A stretch of 64,000 bases of DNA from contig CANQUA010000001.1 in NCBI GenBank assembly GCA_947626915.1, positions 1 through 64,000 of the forward strand. Reading direction: 5' to 3'. Of this stretch, positions 16,516 through 24,359 are shown piece by piece (the first letter of the stretch is position 1; each line of letters opens with the position of its first letter). This DNA comes from an uncultured Lachnospiraceae bacterium. GTDB taxonomy: Bacteria; Bacillota; Clostridia; Lachnospirales; Lachnospiraceae. The notes beneath the pieces are model-generated. The model was not told the DNA's origin, searched no databases, and was given only the letters and a program-made list of their open reading frames with translations. The position numbers were made by a program, and so were the translations under genes.

Positions 16516-18186
16516 ATGTCAGAACAAAAGGAAAATGAAAATAATGTTCCGCGCAGCCGGTCAAAGCAGAACAGCCGGAGAGACTACCGGCTTCCGATCC
16601 TGCTGGGCGTGATTTTGCTGACAGCGGCGGCGGTTCTTTTGACCGTCCGGTTTTTGAAGCGCGATCCGGAGGAAACCTCCGGGGAAACGGAGGTCATTGC
16701 CCGGGAGGAGCTGTCCGCAGATACGGAGGAGGAAACGATCGATCCGGAAGCGATCCGGCGTTCTCTGGAGGTAGAAAATCAGAGCCGGTCGGAGGAAGAG
16801 AGCCTGCAGCAGGAAGAGGAAGCACGGCAGGCGGTCGTAGATGCCTATGTGAATCTGGGCCTGGTTCAGATTGACGCCGGCTACCTGAACGTACGCAGGA
16901 CCCCGGCTCCGGACGGAGATATTGTTGGGAAAATGCAGCCCAACAGTGCCTGCGAGATCCTGGGGCAGGAGGGTGACTGGTATCAGATCCGTTCCGGCAA
17001 GGTGGAAGGTTATATTTCAGCTCAGTACGTGCTGACCGGCGAGGAGGCCCGGAGCCTGGCTCTGGAGCAGGTGGCGCTGCGGGCGGAGGTCATGGTGGAG
17101 GACAACGAGAGCCTGAACATCCGGTCGTCGCCGGAGGTGGACCCGGCCAATATCGTGGGACAGGCCGTTGCCGGAGACCGTTATATGGTCGAGGAGCAGC
17201 TGGACGGGTGGATCAAGATCGCAGGCGGGTATATTTCCGCGGATTACGCGGACGTGAAGCTGTCCCTCAACGAGGCGCGCAAGATGGATCTGAAGGCCAT
17301 GGCGATCAGCAAATACAAGAATCTCCTGATTTCGAAGGTGACGAATTATCTGAATGTGCGCAGTTCGCCCGCGGATGAGGGAAACGCCAATATCATCGGG
17401 AAGCTGCCCGGCAAGGCGGCCGCGGATATCCTGGGAGAGGAGAACGGCTGGTACAAGATCCAGTCCGGCAATATCTCCGGTTACGTGTCGGCCGATCCTC
17501 AGTATGTGGCGACGGGGCAGGAGGCCTATGATCTGGCGATGGAAACGGCCTCTCTGATGGCGATCGTGAATACGGACAAGCTGAACGTCCGCATGGAACC
17601 CAATACGGACAGCGGGATCTGGACGCAGATTTCAAAGGAAGAGCGCTATCCGGTGGTGGAGCAGCTGGACGGCTGGGTGCAGATCGAGCTGGATACCGGC
17701 GACGAGGAGAACGGCGGGGACGCGGCCTATGTCTCCACGATGGATAATTATGTGGATGTTCGGTACGCCCTTTCGGAAGCGATCAAATTCTCGCCGCTGG
17801 AGGAACTGGCAAACCAGCAGGCGGCCAGACGGGCAAAGATCGTCAATTATGCGCTGCAGTTCGTAGGGAATCCCTACGTGTGGGGCGGCACCAGCCTGAC
17901 GCGGGGAGCGGACTGCTCCGGATTCGTACAGTCGGTGCTGAAGAATTTCGGGATCTCGATTCCGAGGGTTTCCAGGGATCAGGCGAGGGCCGGCAAGGCC
18001 GTGGACTCCAGCGAGATACGCCCCGGCGACCTGGTATTTTATACCAACAGCAGCGGAACCGTGAACCATGTAGCCATGTATATCGGGAACGGGCAGGTGG
18101 TGCATGCCTCCAGCGCCCGGACCGGTATCAAGATCTCGACCTGGAATTACAGGACGCCTTACCGGATTCGGAATGTGATCGACTGA
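16516..18186 (+). CDS. SH3-repeat NlpC/P60 cell-wall hydrolase
   Basis: A 556-residue membrane-anchored peptidoglycan hydrolase. A short basic N-terminus precedes one membrane segment (about 25-47, LPILLGVILLTAAAVLL), then an acidic linker to about residue 110. Four bacterial SH3 modules follow, each with an LNVR- or LNIR-type motif (AGYLNVRRTP, ESLNIRSSPE, NYLNVRSSPA, DKLNVRMEPN). The C-terminal NlpC/P60 peptidase domain (about 440-556) has the catalytic Cys in GADCSGFVQ and His in NHVAMYIGNG, with a third polar residue near VVHASS. Such enzymes cut the gamma-D-Glu-diaminopimelate bond of stem peptides. ATG 16516 has GGGAG upstream. Confidence 0.92.
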   Translation: MSEQKENENNVPRSRSKQNSRRDYRLPILLGVILLTAAAVLLTVRFLKRDPEETSGETEVIAREELSADTEEETIDPEAIRRSLEVENQSRSEEESLQQEEEARQAVVDAYVNLGLVQIDAGYLNVRRTPAPDGDIVGKMQPNSACEILGQEGDWYQIRSGKVEGYISAQYVLTGEEARSLALEQVALRAEVMVEDNESLNIRSSPEVDPANIVGQAVAGDRYMVEEQLDGWIKIAGGYISADYADVKLSLNEARKMDLKAMAISKYKNLLISKVTNYLNVRSSPADEGNANIIGKLPGKAAADILGEENGWYKIQSGNISGYVSADPQYVATGQEAYDLAMETASLMAIVNTDKLNVRMEPNTDSGIWTQISKEERYPVVEQLDGWVQIELDTGDEENGGDAAYVSTMDNYVDVRYALSEAIKFSPLEELANQQAARRAKIVNYALQFVGNPYVWGGTSLTRGADCSGFVQSVLKNFGISIPRVSRDQARAGKAVDSSEIRPGDLVFYTNSSGTVNHVAMYIGNGQVVHASSARTGIKISTWNYRTPYRIRNVID

Positions 18187-18336
18187 CAGAGAAGGGAAAA
18201 CTATGCAGGAGCATCGTCCGCATGGCCGCGGATCCCGGGAACTCCCCGGAACGCGGACCGTGCGGGCGTTTTTCGGAATCGTGGGAAAGGGCGGCGGAAA
18301 GCCGGGAAATACCGGAAGGAAGAAAGGGTTTGCGGT

Positions 18337-18723
18337 ATGTTTTTTATTATGGGAATCAACCAGGGATCGAAGGAACTGGCTTACAGCGGAGAATTGTTTA
18401 TCTGCGGCCGCTGCGGCCGTTACGGCAGATACCAGGTTTTTATGACCTACATGTATCTGTCCCTGTTTTTTATCCCCACATTCCGTTGGGGAAAGAAATA
18501 TTTTGTAAAAACCAGCTGCTGCGGCGCGGTTTATGAACTGGAGCCGGAAACGGGAAAGCAGCTGGCGAGAGGGGCGTCTGTCACGATCACGCCGGACAGG
18601 CTGCGTCTGGTGTCGCCGGGCAGTTCCGGAAGCGGATGGCGGCCCGGGAAGCGCTGCGCGGGCTGCGGTTACGAGACGCAGGAAGATTTTGAATTCTGTC
18701 CGAAATGCGGCCGGAAATTCTGA
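18337..18723 (+). CDS. Zinc-ribbon protein
   Basis: A 128-residue protein with cysteines in two places: an N-terminal CGRCGRYGRYQ plus a following CCGA, and a C-terminal classic zinc ribbon C-x2-C-x(12)-C-x2-C (CAGCGYETQ to CPKCGRKF). A hydrophobic aromatic stretch (VFMTYMYLSLFFIPTF, about 35-50) lies between, possibly membrane-associated. The start could be ATG 18337 or 18349; AGGAAG is closer to the first. The family is common in Firmicutes with no known activity. Convergent with the next gene, 12 bp apart. Confidence 0.75.
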   Translation: MFFIMGINQGSKELAYSGELFICGRCGRYGRYQVFMTYMYLSLFFIPTFRWGKKYFVKTSCCGAVYELEPETGKQLARGASVTITPDRLRLVSPGSSGSGWRPGKRCAGCGYETQEDFEFCPKCGRKF

Positions 18724-18735
18724 CGCGGCAGGCAG

Positions 18736-19827
18736 TCACTCCAGGATGCTGCGGAGGTAAGCGTCCAGAGCCCCGGGGGCTTCCAGCAGGCCGGGAGCAT
18801 ATTCGGCGTAGGTGATCTTCGATTTGTAAGTTTCCCGGAAGGCCGGTTCCCACAGGGGGAACGGCTGGGGGAGGTACAGGGAGGCCCTGGGAACGTAGCA
18901 GGTTTGGGGCGTGGCCTTTTTGCGGGCAGATTTTTCCACAAAGGCGCCGACGCTCTTATGGACGGCGCGGTCTTCGCAGGGCAGATAATAATAGTTCTGA
19001 TAATCGTCGTAAAAGTATTTCAGCGTCCCCTCATAAAGGGGCAGAGACAGGGTCAGCTCGTTCCCGGAGGCGTGGGCATGGTAGGTTTGGCCGCAGAAAG
19101 GGCCGTCCCATGCGATGGGAACGGGAAGCGCGCAGCCGCCGGCAAGCGTCAGGTCCAGGCAGGGCCGATCGCCGGACGGGGCTGCGTCCCGGCGCACGGT
19201 TTGTCCGGAAAGGGCAAAGGAACCCTCGAAAAAATCCGGATAGCAGAGGATGGGCAGGATCAGGGGCATGCCCTCCAGATCTTCCCTATTATGAAGCATC
19301 AGCAGATCGTAGAGGCGGTCTTCTCTGTTTTCCAGATAGGCGTGGTAGACCTCGATCAGCTCTCCGCCGCTGAAACGGTCCTCCCGGTGAATGCCGAGAA
19401 ACCGTTCGATGGATTTCTGCTTCATACTGTCTAACGATAAACGGGCCCGGTAAGGCCGTATCTTTTTATAGATATCGATGCTGGTCATGCCGGAGAAATC
19501 ATAGGGAAGTCCGCAGGCCCGGCACCGTTTCAGCAGATAAGGAATATCGAAACCGTCTCCGTTGAAATGTACGAGGGTGGTAAAGGACGAGAGAAAATGG
19601 AAAAAGGCCGTCAGCAGTTCCGGTTCCGCGTCGGGGCGGTCCGCGAACCATTGGACCAGCCGCCAGCCGCCGCCCTGGAAGCAGGTGCAGCCGATGAGGT
19701 AGAGCCGGGAATAGTCCCCGGAAAATCCGGTCGTTTCAATATCGAAGAAAAGCAGCTGGTCCAGCCGGCCTAAACGTTCCAGCGGATAGGTATCGGGGAG
19801 CGTGATGATTTTTTCAACGGTGATCAT
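18736..19827 (-). CDS. YprB-like RNase H-fold exonuclease domain protein
   Basis: A 363-residue protein with a DEDD-type exonuclease fold. Exo I is visible as FFDIETTGFSG (residues about 29-38), Exo II as LVHFNGDGFDIPYLL, and Exo III as LMLHNREDLEGM, each with its acidic residue. The region after about residue 200 is a variable C-terminal extension. It resembles B. subtilis YprB, a predicted nuclease of unknown substrate, but lacks a clear TPR tail. ATG is at 19825-19827 with GGAAAG upstream. Confidence 0.8.
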   Translation of the reverse strand: MITVEKIITLPDTYPLERLGRLDQLLFFDIETTGFSGDYSRLYLIGCTCFQGGGWRLVQWFADRPDAEPELLTAFFHFLSSFTTLVHFNGDGFDIPYLLKRCRACGLPYDFSGMTSIDIYKKIRPYRARLSLDSMKQKSIERFLGIHREDRFSGGELIEVYHAYLENREDRLYDLLMLHNREDLEGMPLILPILCYPDFFEGSFALSGQTVRRDAAPSGDRPCLDLTLAGGCALPVPIAWDGPFCGQTYHAHASGNELTLSLPLYEGTLKYFYDDYQNYYYLPCEDRAVHKSVGAFVEKSARKKATPQTCYVPRASLYLPQPFPLWEPAFRETYKSKITYAEYAPGLLEAPGALDAYLRSILE

Positions 19828-19865
19828 GGAAAGTTCCTTTCAGCGGGTGTCCGGGATACGGCTCT

Positions 19866-19893
19866 ATTATAGCAGAAAAAGAGAATTTTGAAA
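19866..19893 (-). promoter_or_regulatory. Promoter of the YprB-like gene
   Basis: On the minus strand TATAAT (plus 19866-19871) has TTTCAA (plus 19888-19893) 16 bp upstream, about 40 bp before the start codon. Confidence 0.55.
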
Positions 19894-20059
19894 ATAATGA
19901 ATCGGCCGTGAGACCAAATTGCCCGTTGCCATGAAGGGGAAGGGGTGTATCATACGAACGCCGGGCCGGGACGGACGGCTGTGCAGGAATCAGGGGGCGG
20001 AGACATTCCCGGTCCCGGAAAACAAAGAAAGCAGTTTTCGGAACGGTTGACGGCCGGGC

Positions 20060-20232
20060 AGGCGAAGGAAAAGATCCAGGCGCAAAGGCAGAAAAGGTTC
20101 GGGCGCAGGAAAGGAACAGACCTGGATGCAGGGGCAGGAGCAGGTACGGGAACAGACACAGGAAAAAATCTGGGTGCGGAAAAGGTCCGGATGCAGGCGC
20201 AGAACAGGTCCGGCCGCAGGAAAGGAAACGGA
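20060..20232. repeat. Degenerate purine-rich direct repeats before the rhodanese-TtcA gene
   Basis: The 23-bp stretch at 20097-20119 (GTTCGGGCGCAGG, then AAAGGAACAG) recurs at 20208-20230 (GTCCGGCCGCAGG, then AAAGGAAACG). Related GCAGG and GGAAC units fill the space between. The frame is open from 19945 into the downstream gene, but the encoded peptide is low complexity and I treat it as untranslated. The second copy supplies the ribosome binding site of the gene. Confidence 0.55.
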
Positions 20233-20235
20233 AGC

Positions 20236-21393
20236 ATGATTCGGGAAATAGAAACGGAAGAACTGGAGCGGATTCCAGGCAAAAAGCGTGTCATAGATAT
20301 CCGGAGCAGGGATAATTTTGAAAGAGGCACCTATCCGGGGGCTGAAAACATTCCTTCGGAGGAGCTGGACATTCCGGCTTTTGCAGCCTCGGAGAAGGGA
20401 CCGGTGTATCTGCTGTGCCATACCGGCAGGGAATCGCTGGAGCTGGCGGACCAGCTGGACGAGCTGGGCTGTACCGCTTACAGCATCCGCGGCGGGTACC
20501 GCGGGTATCTGAAAAAGGAACTGCAGCGGATGACGGAGGACGAGACCCGGTCGGCCGAGCGCCGCAAACAGGCGGAACGCAGCATTATCAAGACGTACCG
20601 CAAAGAACTTTGGACGCCGTTTATAAGGGCGATCAACGAATACCGGCTGATCGGGGACGGCGACAGGATTGCCGTCTGTATCTCCGGCGGCAAGGATTCC
20701 ATGCTGATGGCAAAGCTCTTCCAGGAGCTTCTGCGGCACGGAAAACGGAATTTTGAGGCGGTTTTCCTGGTGATGAACCCCGGCTACAACGAACTGAATT
20801 ACCGGACGGTTACGGAAAACGCGAGACTTTTGGGCGTCCCGATCCAGACATTTAAAACGGAAATCTTCGATATCGTCGCGGGACAGTCAGGGGCGCCCTG
20901 TTATCTCTGCGCCAGGATGCGCCGGGGTTATCTTTACAGCCGGGCCAAGGAGCTGGGCTGCAATAAGATCGCGCTGGGGCATCATTATGACGATGTGATC
21001 GAGACCATATTGATGGGGATGCTGTACGGGGCCCAGATCCAGACGATGATGCCGAAGCTTCACAGCACGAATTTCGAAGGCATGGAACTGATCCGCCCGC
21101 TGTATCGGATCCGCGAGCGGGATATTATCCGGTGGCGGGATTATAATGGCCTGCATTTTATACAGTGCGCCTGCCGCCTGACCGAGAGCTGCGCTTCCTG
21201 CGGCGGAACGGAGCAGGGCTCGAAGCGGGGAGAAATCAAGGAATTGATCCGGCAGCTGGCGGAAAAAGAACCGCTGATCGAAAAAAATATTTTCCGCAGC
21301 GTCGAGAATGTCAGTCTGGATACGATCATTTCTTATAAGCAGAACGGGGTCAGGCATCATTTCCTGGATTCCTACGACGGGGCGGGAAACTGA
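20236..21393 (+). CDS. Rhodanese-TtcA fusion, putative tRNA 2-thiolation enzyme
   Basis: A 385-residue protein with two domains. Residues 1-95 form a rhodanese-like domain (VIDIRSRDNFERG, and the active-site loop LLCHTGRES with its Cys). From about residue 115 follows an N-type PP-loop ATPase of the TtcA/TtuA group with the P-loop ISGGKDS, the cysteine pair CYLCARMRRG and the GHHYDDVIETIL segment. TtcA thiolates cytidine 32 of tRNA using an iron-sulfur cluster and persulfide. The attached rhodanese could carry the sulfur. More cysteines (CACRLTESCASCGG) lie near the C-terminus. I chose ATG 20236 (AGGAAAGGAAACGGAAGC upstream) because upstream codons are low complexity. Confidence 0.85.
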   Translation: MIREIETEELERIPGKKRVIDIRSRDNFERGTYPGAENIPSEELDIPAFAASEKGPVYLLCHTGRESLELADQLDELGCTAYSIRGGYRGYLKKELQRMTEDETRSAERRKQAERSIIKTYRKELWTPFIRAINEYRLIGDGDRIAVCISGGKDSMLMAKLFQELLRHGKRNFEAVFLVMNPGYNELNYRTVTENARLLGVPIQTFKTEIFDIVAGQSGAPCYLCARMRRGYLYSRAKELGCNKIALGHHYDDVIETILMGMLYGAQIQTMMPKLHSTNFEGMELIRPLYRIRERDIIRWRDYNGLHFIQCACRLTESCASCGGTEQGSKRGEIKELIRQLAEKEPLIEKNIFRSVENVSLDTIISYKQNGVRHHFLDSYDGAGN

Positions 21394-21433
21394 ATGCGGG
21401 CCGCCGCAAACCAGAATATTTGTTCGATTCCGC

Positions 21434-21462
21434 TTGCAAAGGAAACGGCCGTATGGTAAGAT
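21434..21462 (+). promoter_or_regulatory. Promoter of ruvAB
   Basis: TTGCAA (21434-21439) and TAAGAT (21457-21462) are 17 bp apart, 60 bp upstream of ruvA. The same hexamer pair appears before rpmB. Confidence 0.65.
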
Positions 21463-21521
21463 AGTTTCATGTGCGGGAGACAGCGGTCTGACCGCAGGAA
21501 AGGAACCGGGACGGGAAACGT

Positions 21522-22136
21522 ATGATTTCATATATCAAAGGGCCTCTTGCGGAGGTGGATGAGGATCTGATCGTGGTGGAAGCGGGAAACGTGGGCTATA
21601 ATATCCGTGTACCGCTGTCGCTTTTGGAGACGCTGCCGCCGCTTGGCAGCGAGGTGCGCATTTACACCTATCTGCGGGTACAGGAGGATGCCATGACGCT
21701 GTACGGGTTCGGCAGCCGTCAGGATCTTAAAATGTTCAAACAGCTGTTGGGCGTCAATGGCGTCGGCCCCAAAGGCGGGCTGGCGATCCTTTCGGCGCTG
21801 CGTCCTTCCGATCTGAGGCTGGCCATTGTTTCCGGAGATGCGAAAGCGATCTCCCGCGCGCCGGGGATCGGGGTCAGGACCGCCCAGAGGGTGATTCTGG
21901 ATCTGAAGGACAAGGTTTCCCTGGACGATGCGCTGCCGTCTTTGACGGAGACGGACGCCGGGGCTGCGCAGCCGGTATCGGGCATGAGCGACAAAGGGAA
22001 AGAAGCGGTCGAAGCGCTGGTGGCGCTGGGGTATTCGTCGATGGAGGCGACCAAAGCGGTGCGCCAGGCGGCCGGTTCGGAGGGCGATATGACCGCTGAG
22101 CAGATATTAAAATCGGCGCTGCGGTATCTGATATAG
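21522..22136 (+). CDS. ruvA: Holliday junction branch migration protein RuvA
   Basis: A 204-residue DNA-binding subunit of the RuvABC-type branch migration machine. The N-terminal OB fold ([12 protein letters not shown]), the helix-hairpin-helix pair ([17 protein letters not shown] and [17 protein letters not shown]) and the C-terminal UBA-like domain ([20 protein letters not shown]) are all present in order. RuvA binds the four-way junction and positions RuvB rings. It is directly followed by ruvB. Together with RecU (56090) for resolution and RecG (43063), the window holds most of the Firmicutes Holliday junction set. Confidence 0.96.
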   Translation: MISYIKGPLAEVDEDLIVVEAGNVGYNIRVPLSLLETLPPLGSEVRIYTYLRVQEDAMTLYGFGSRQDLKMFKQLLGVNGVGPKGGLAILSALRPSDLRLAIVSGDAKAISRAPGIGVRTAQRVILDLKDKVSLDDALPSLTETDAGAAQPVSGMSDKGKEAVEALVALGYSSMEATKAVRQAAGSEGDMTAEQILKSALRYLI

Positions 22137-22201
22137 ACGGGGATTATTTGGAAAGAGCGTACGGATCGGACGGAGCGCATGAATCAGACGGGCAGGATCA
22201 T

Positions 22202-23203
22202 ATGGAGCGAAGGATTATAAACACAGAACTGACGGCGGAAGATGAGAAAGTAGAGTCGACCCTGCGGCCGCAGCGGCTGGAAGATTACATCGGGCAGGAA
22301 CGGCTGAAATCCATGATGAAAATTTATATTGACGCGGCCAAATCCAGGGGAGATTCTCTGGATCATGTGCTGTTTTACGGCCCGCCGGGACTGGGAAAGA
22401 CTACGCTGGCCGGGATCATTGCCAATGAGATGGGCGTGAACATGAAGGTCACGTCCGGGCCGGCGATTGAGAAGCCGGGCGAAATGGCCGCCATCCTGAA
22501 CGGGCTTCAGGAGGGGGACGTGCTTTTTGTGGATGAGATCCACCGGCTGAACCGGCAGGTGGAGGAGGTACTCTATCCGGCGATGGAGGATTATGCCATC
22601 GACATTATGCTGGGCAAGGATTCCTCCGCGCGTTCCCTGCGGCTGGAGCTGCCCCATTTCACGCTGGTGGGAGCGACCACGAGAGCGGGACTTCTGACGG
22701 CCCCGCTGCGGGACCGTTTCGGCGTGGTGCAGAAGCTGGAGTTCTACACGCCCGGGGAATTGAAGACGATCCTTTTGCGCTCGGCCAGGGTCCTGGATGT
22801 GACGATCGAGGAAGAGGGGGCCATGGAGCTGGCCAGAAGATCCCGCGGTACGCCGAGACTGGCCAACCGTCTTTTGAAGCGCGTCCGGGATTTTGCGCAG
22901 GTGAAATACGACGGCGTGATCACGAAAGAGGTGGCGGATTTCGCGCTGGATATGCTGGACGTGGACCGGCTGGGCCTGGATAACAACGACCGCGCCATCC
23001 TTACGACCATTATCCATAAATTTTCCGGCGGGCCGGTGGGGCTGGATACCCTGGCCGCCGCGCTGGGAGAGGACGCGGGCACGCTGGAGGATGTGTATGA
23101 GCCCTATCTTCTGATGAACGGTCTGATCAATCGGACACCCAGGGGACGGGTGGCGACGGAAAACGCTTACCGCCATCTGGGGCTGGATTATGATGAGGAC
23201 TGA
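22202..23203 (+). CDS. ruvB: Holliday junction branch migration helicase RuvB
   Basis: A 333-residue AAA+ motor driving branch migration with RuvA. Walker A is [11 protein letters not shown], Walker B is [10 protein letters not shown], sensor 1 is GATTRAG, the arginine finger region is PLRDRFG, and the C-terminal winged helix contains [11 protein letters not shown] chose ATG 22202, which gives the usual family length beginning [11 protein letters not shown], although its ribosome binding site (GGCAGG) is modest. An in-frame TTG at 22148 would add 18 residues. It starts 65 bp after ruvA. Confidence 0.95.
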   Translation: MERRIINTELTAEDEKVESTLRPQRLEDYIGQERLKSMMKIYIDAAKSRGDSLDHVLFYGPPGLGKTTLAGIIANEMGVNMKVTSGPAIEKPGEMAAILNGLQEGDVLFVDEIHRLNRQVEEVLYPAMEDYAIDIMLGKDSSARSLRLELPHFTLVGATTRAGLLTAPLRDRFGVVQKLEFYTPGELKTILLRSARVLDVTIEEEGAMELARRSRGTPRLANRLLKRVRDFAQVKYDGVITKEVADFALDMLDVDRLGLDNNDRAILTTIIHKFSGGPVGLDTLAAALGEDAGTLEDVYEPYLLMNGLINRTPRGRVATENAYRHLGLDYDED

Positions 23204-23357
23204 GACGGGCGGGACGGGGCATAGTGTGCGGCGGGACTGCGGCACAGACATGCTGCCTGCCGCGGATTTTATGTGATTTGCGAAAATCCAGTGGAAATTG
23301 TGGGCATAGCTGTGGTATGATAAGCTGGTAACGACGATACGGGGAGCAGGTGGATTC

Positions 23358-24095
23358 ATGAACAATAAAAACTATGCAGAGGTTTTGATCGACGGAAAGA
23401 TTTATACATTGGGCGGCGCGGAAGATCAGCAGTATCTTCAGAGGGTGGCCGGATATATCAGCGAAAAAACGACGCAGCTGAAGAAGCAGGAGGGCTTTTC
23501 CAAACAGAGCCAGGAATATCAGGCTGTGATGGTGGAGCTGAACATCGCGGATGATTATTTTAAGGCGACGGACCGGGCCGCGGCCAGCGACAGGCGTGTG
23601 GAGGATATGGAACGGGAAACCTACAGCTTAAAGCATGAGCTGGTGATGACGCAGATGAACCTGGAGCGGAGAGAGCAGGACCTGGATACGGCAAAGCAGA
23701 ACATCAGCCAGCTGCGGAAGCAGTTCGATCAGTATAAAAGTGCGGCTTCGGAGGAACTGAACGCGGCGAGAACCGCCGTTCTGCTGCAGGAACAGGCAGA
23801 GGGGAAGCTGGCCGGGGCGGAGAAAGAGCTGGCAGAGGTCCGGAAGGAGCTGGAGGAGACGAAGGCCGCGCTTCTGGAGGAGCGGACCGGGGCGGAAAAA
23901 AAGCTGGAAGGAACCCGTCAGGAGCTGGAAGACACAAAAGCCGCGCTGGAAGAGCTTCGGCGGAAGCAGAAAGCCGATCAGGAAGAGCTTTTAAGGCTGA
24001 AAGCGCTTCAGGCTGCTTTTTCGCAGGACAAAGGCGGGCAGAATTATTCCCAGAATCAAAAGTACAATCAGAATTATAATCATAACCGCAGATGA
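23358..24095 (+). CDS. zapA: Cell division protein ZapA with long coiled coil
   Basis: The N-terminal 90 residues match ZapA (EVLIDGKIYTLGG, then EYQAVMVELNIADDYFKA), which bundles FtsZ filaments at the division site. Unlike the usual protein of about 85-110 residues, this one continues with a coiled coil of about 130 residues rich in Glu, Lys and Leu and an Asn/Gln/Tyr-rich tail (NYSQNQKYNQNYNHN). The extension may lengthen cross-links or add partners. The ATG at 23358 follows GGGAGCAGGTGG. A hairpin with a long loop follows the stop. Confidence 0.88.
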   Translation: MNNKNYAEVLIDGKIYTLGGAEDQQYLQRVAGYISEKTTQLKKQEGFSKQSQEYQAVMVELNIADDYFKATDRAAASDRRVEDMERETYSLKHELVMTQMNLERREQDLDTAKQNISQLRKQFDQYKSAASEELNAARTAVLLQEQAEGKLAGAEKELAEVRKELEETKAALLEERTGAEKKLEGTRQELEDTKAALEELRRKQKADQEELLRLKALQAAFSQDKGGQNYSQNQKYNQNYNHNRR

Positions 24096-24112
24096 TTTTT
24101 GGACCTCCATGC

Positions 24113-24262
24113 AAAAAGAGAGCGCTGCAAAATAGAAAGTTTGTCCCGGCGTTTCCGTAAGCTGAAGCTGGAAGGTCTTCCGCCCGGTGTGGGAGATTTT
24201 ATGGCAGGAAGCTGGCGGAGGCGGCCGTAAGGGAGATCCTTATTTTGCGGTACTCTCTTTTT
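24113..24262 (+). terminator. Terminator-like stem with a 106-nt loop after zapA
   Basis: AAAAAGAGAGCGCTGCAAAATA (24113-24134, quoted in two parts: AAAAAGAGAGCG and CTGCAAAATA) pairs with TATTTTGCGG and TACTCTCTTTTT (24241-24262), with mismatches, and ends in a T run. The unusually long loop looks like an insertion into an ordinary terminator. Confidence 0.5.
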
Positions 24263-24359
24263 CAGCAGGCAGAAGGGAAACCGGCAGTAATGGCCGGGAA
24301 GCGGCCGCGGGCTGCGCGGAGACAGAAAGCGGCCCGCAGGGAAAGGAACAGGAGAATAC

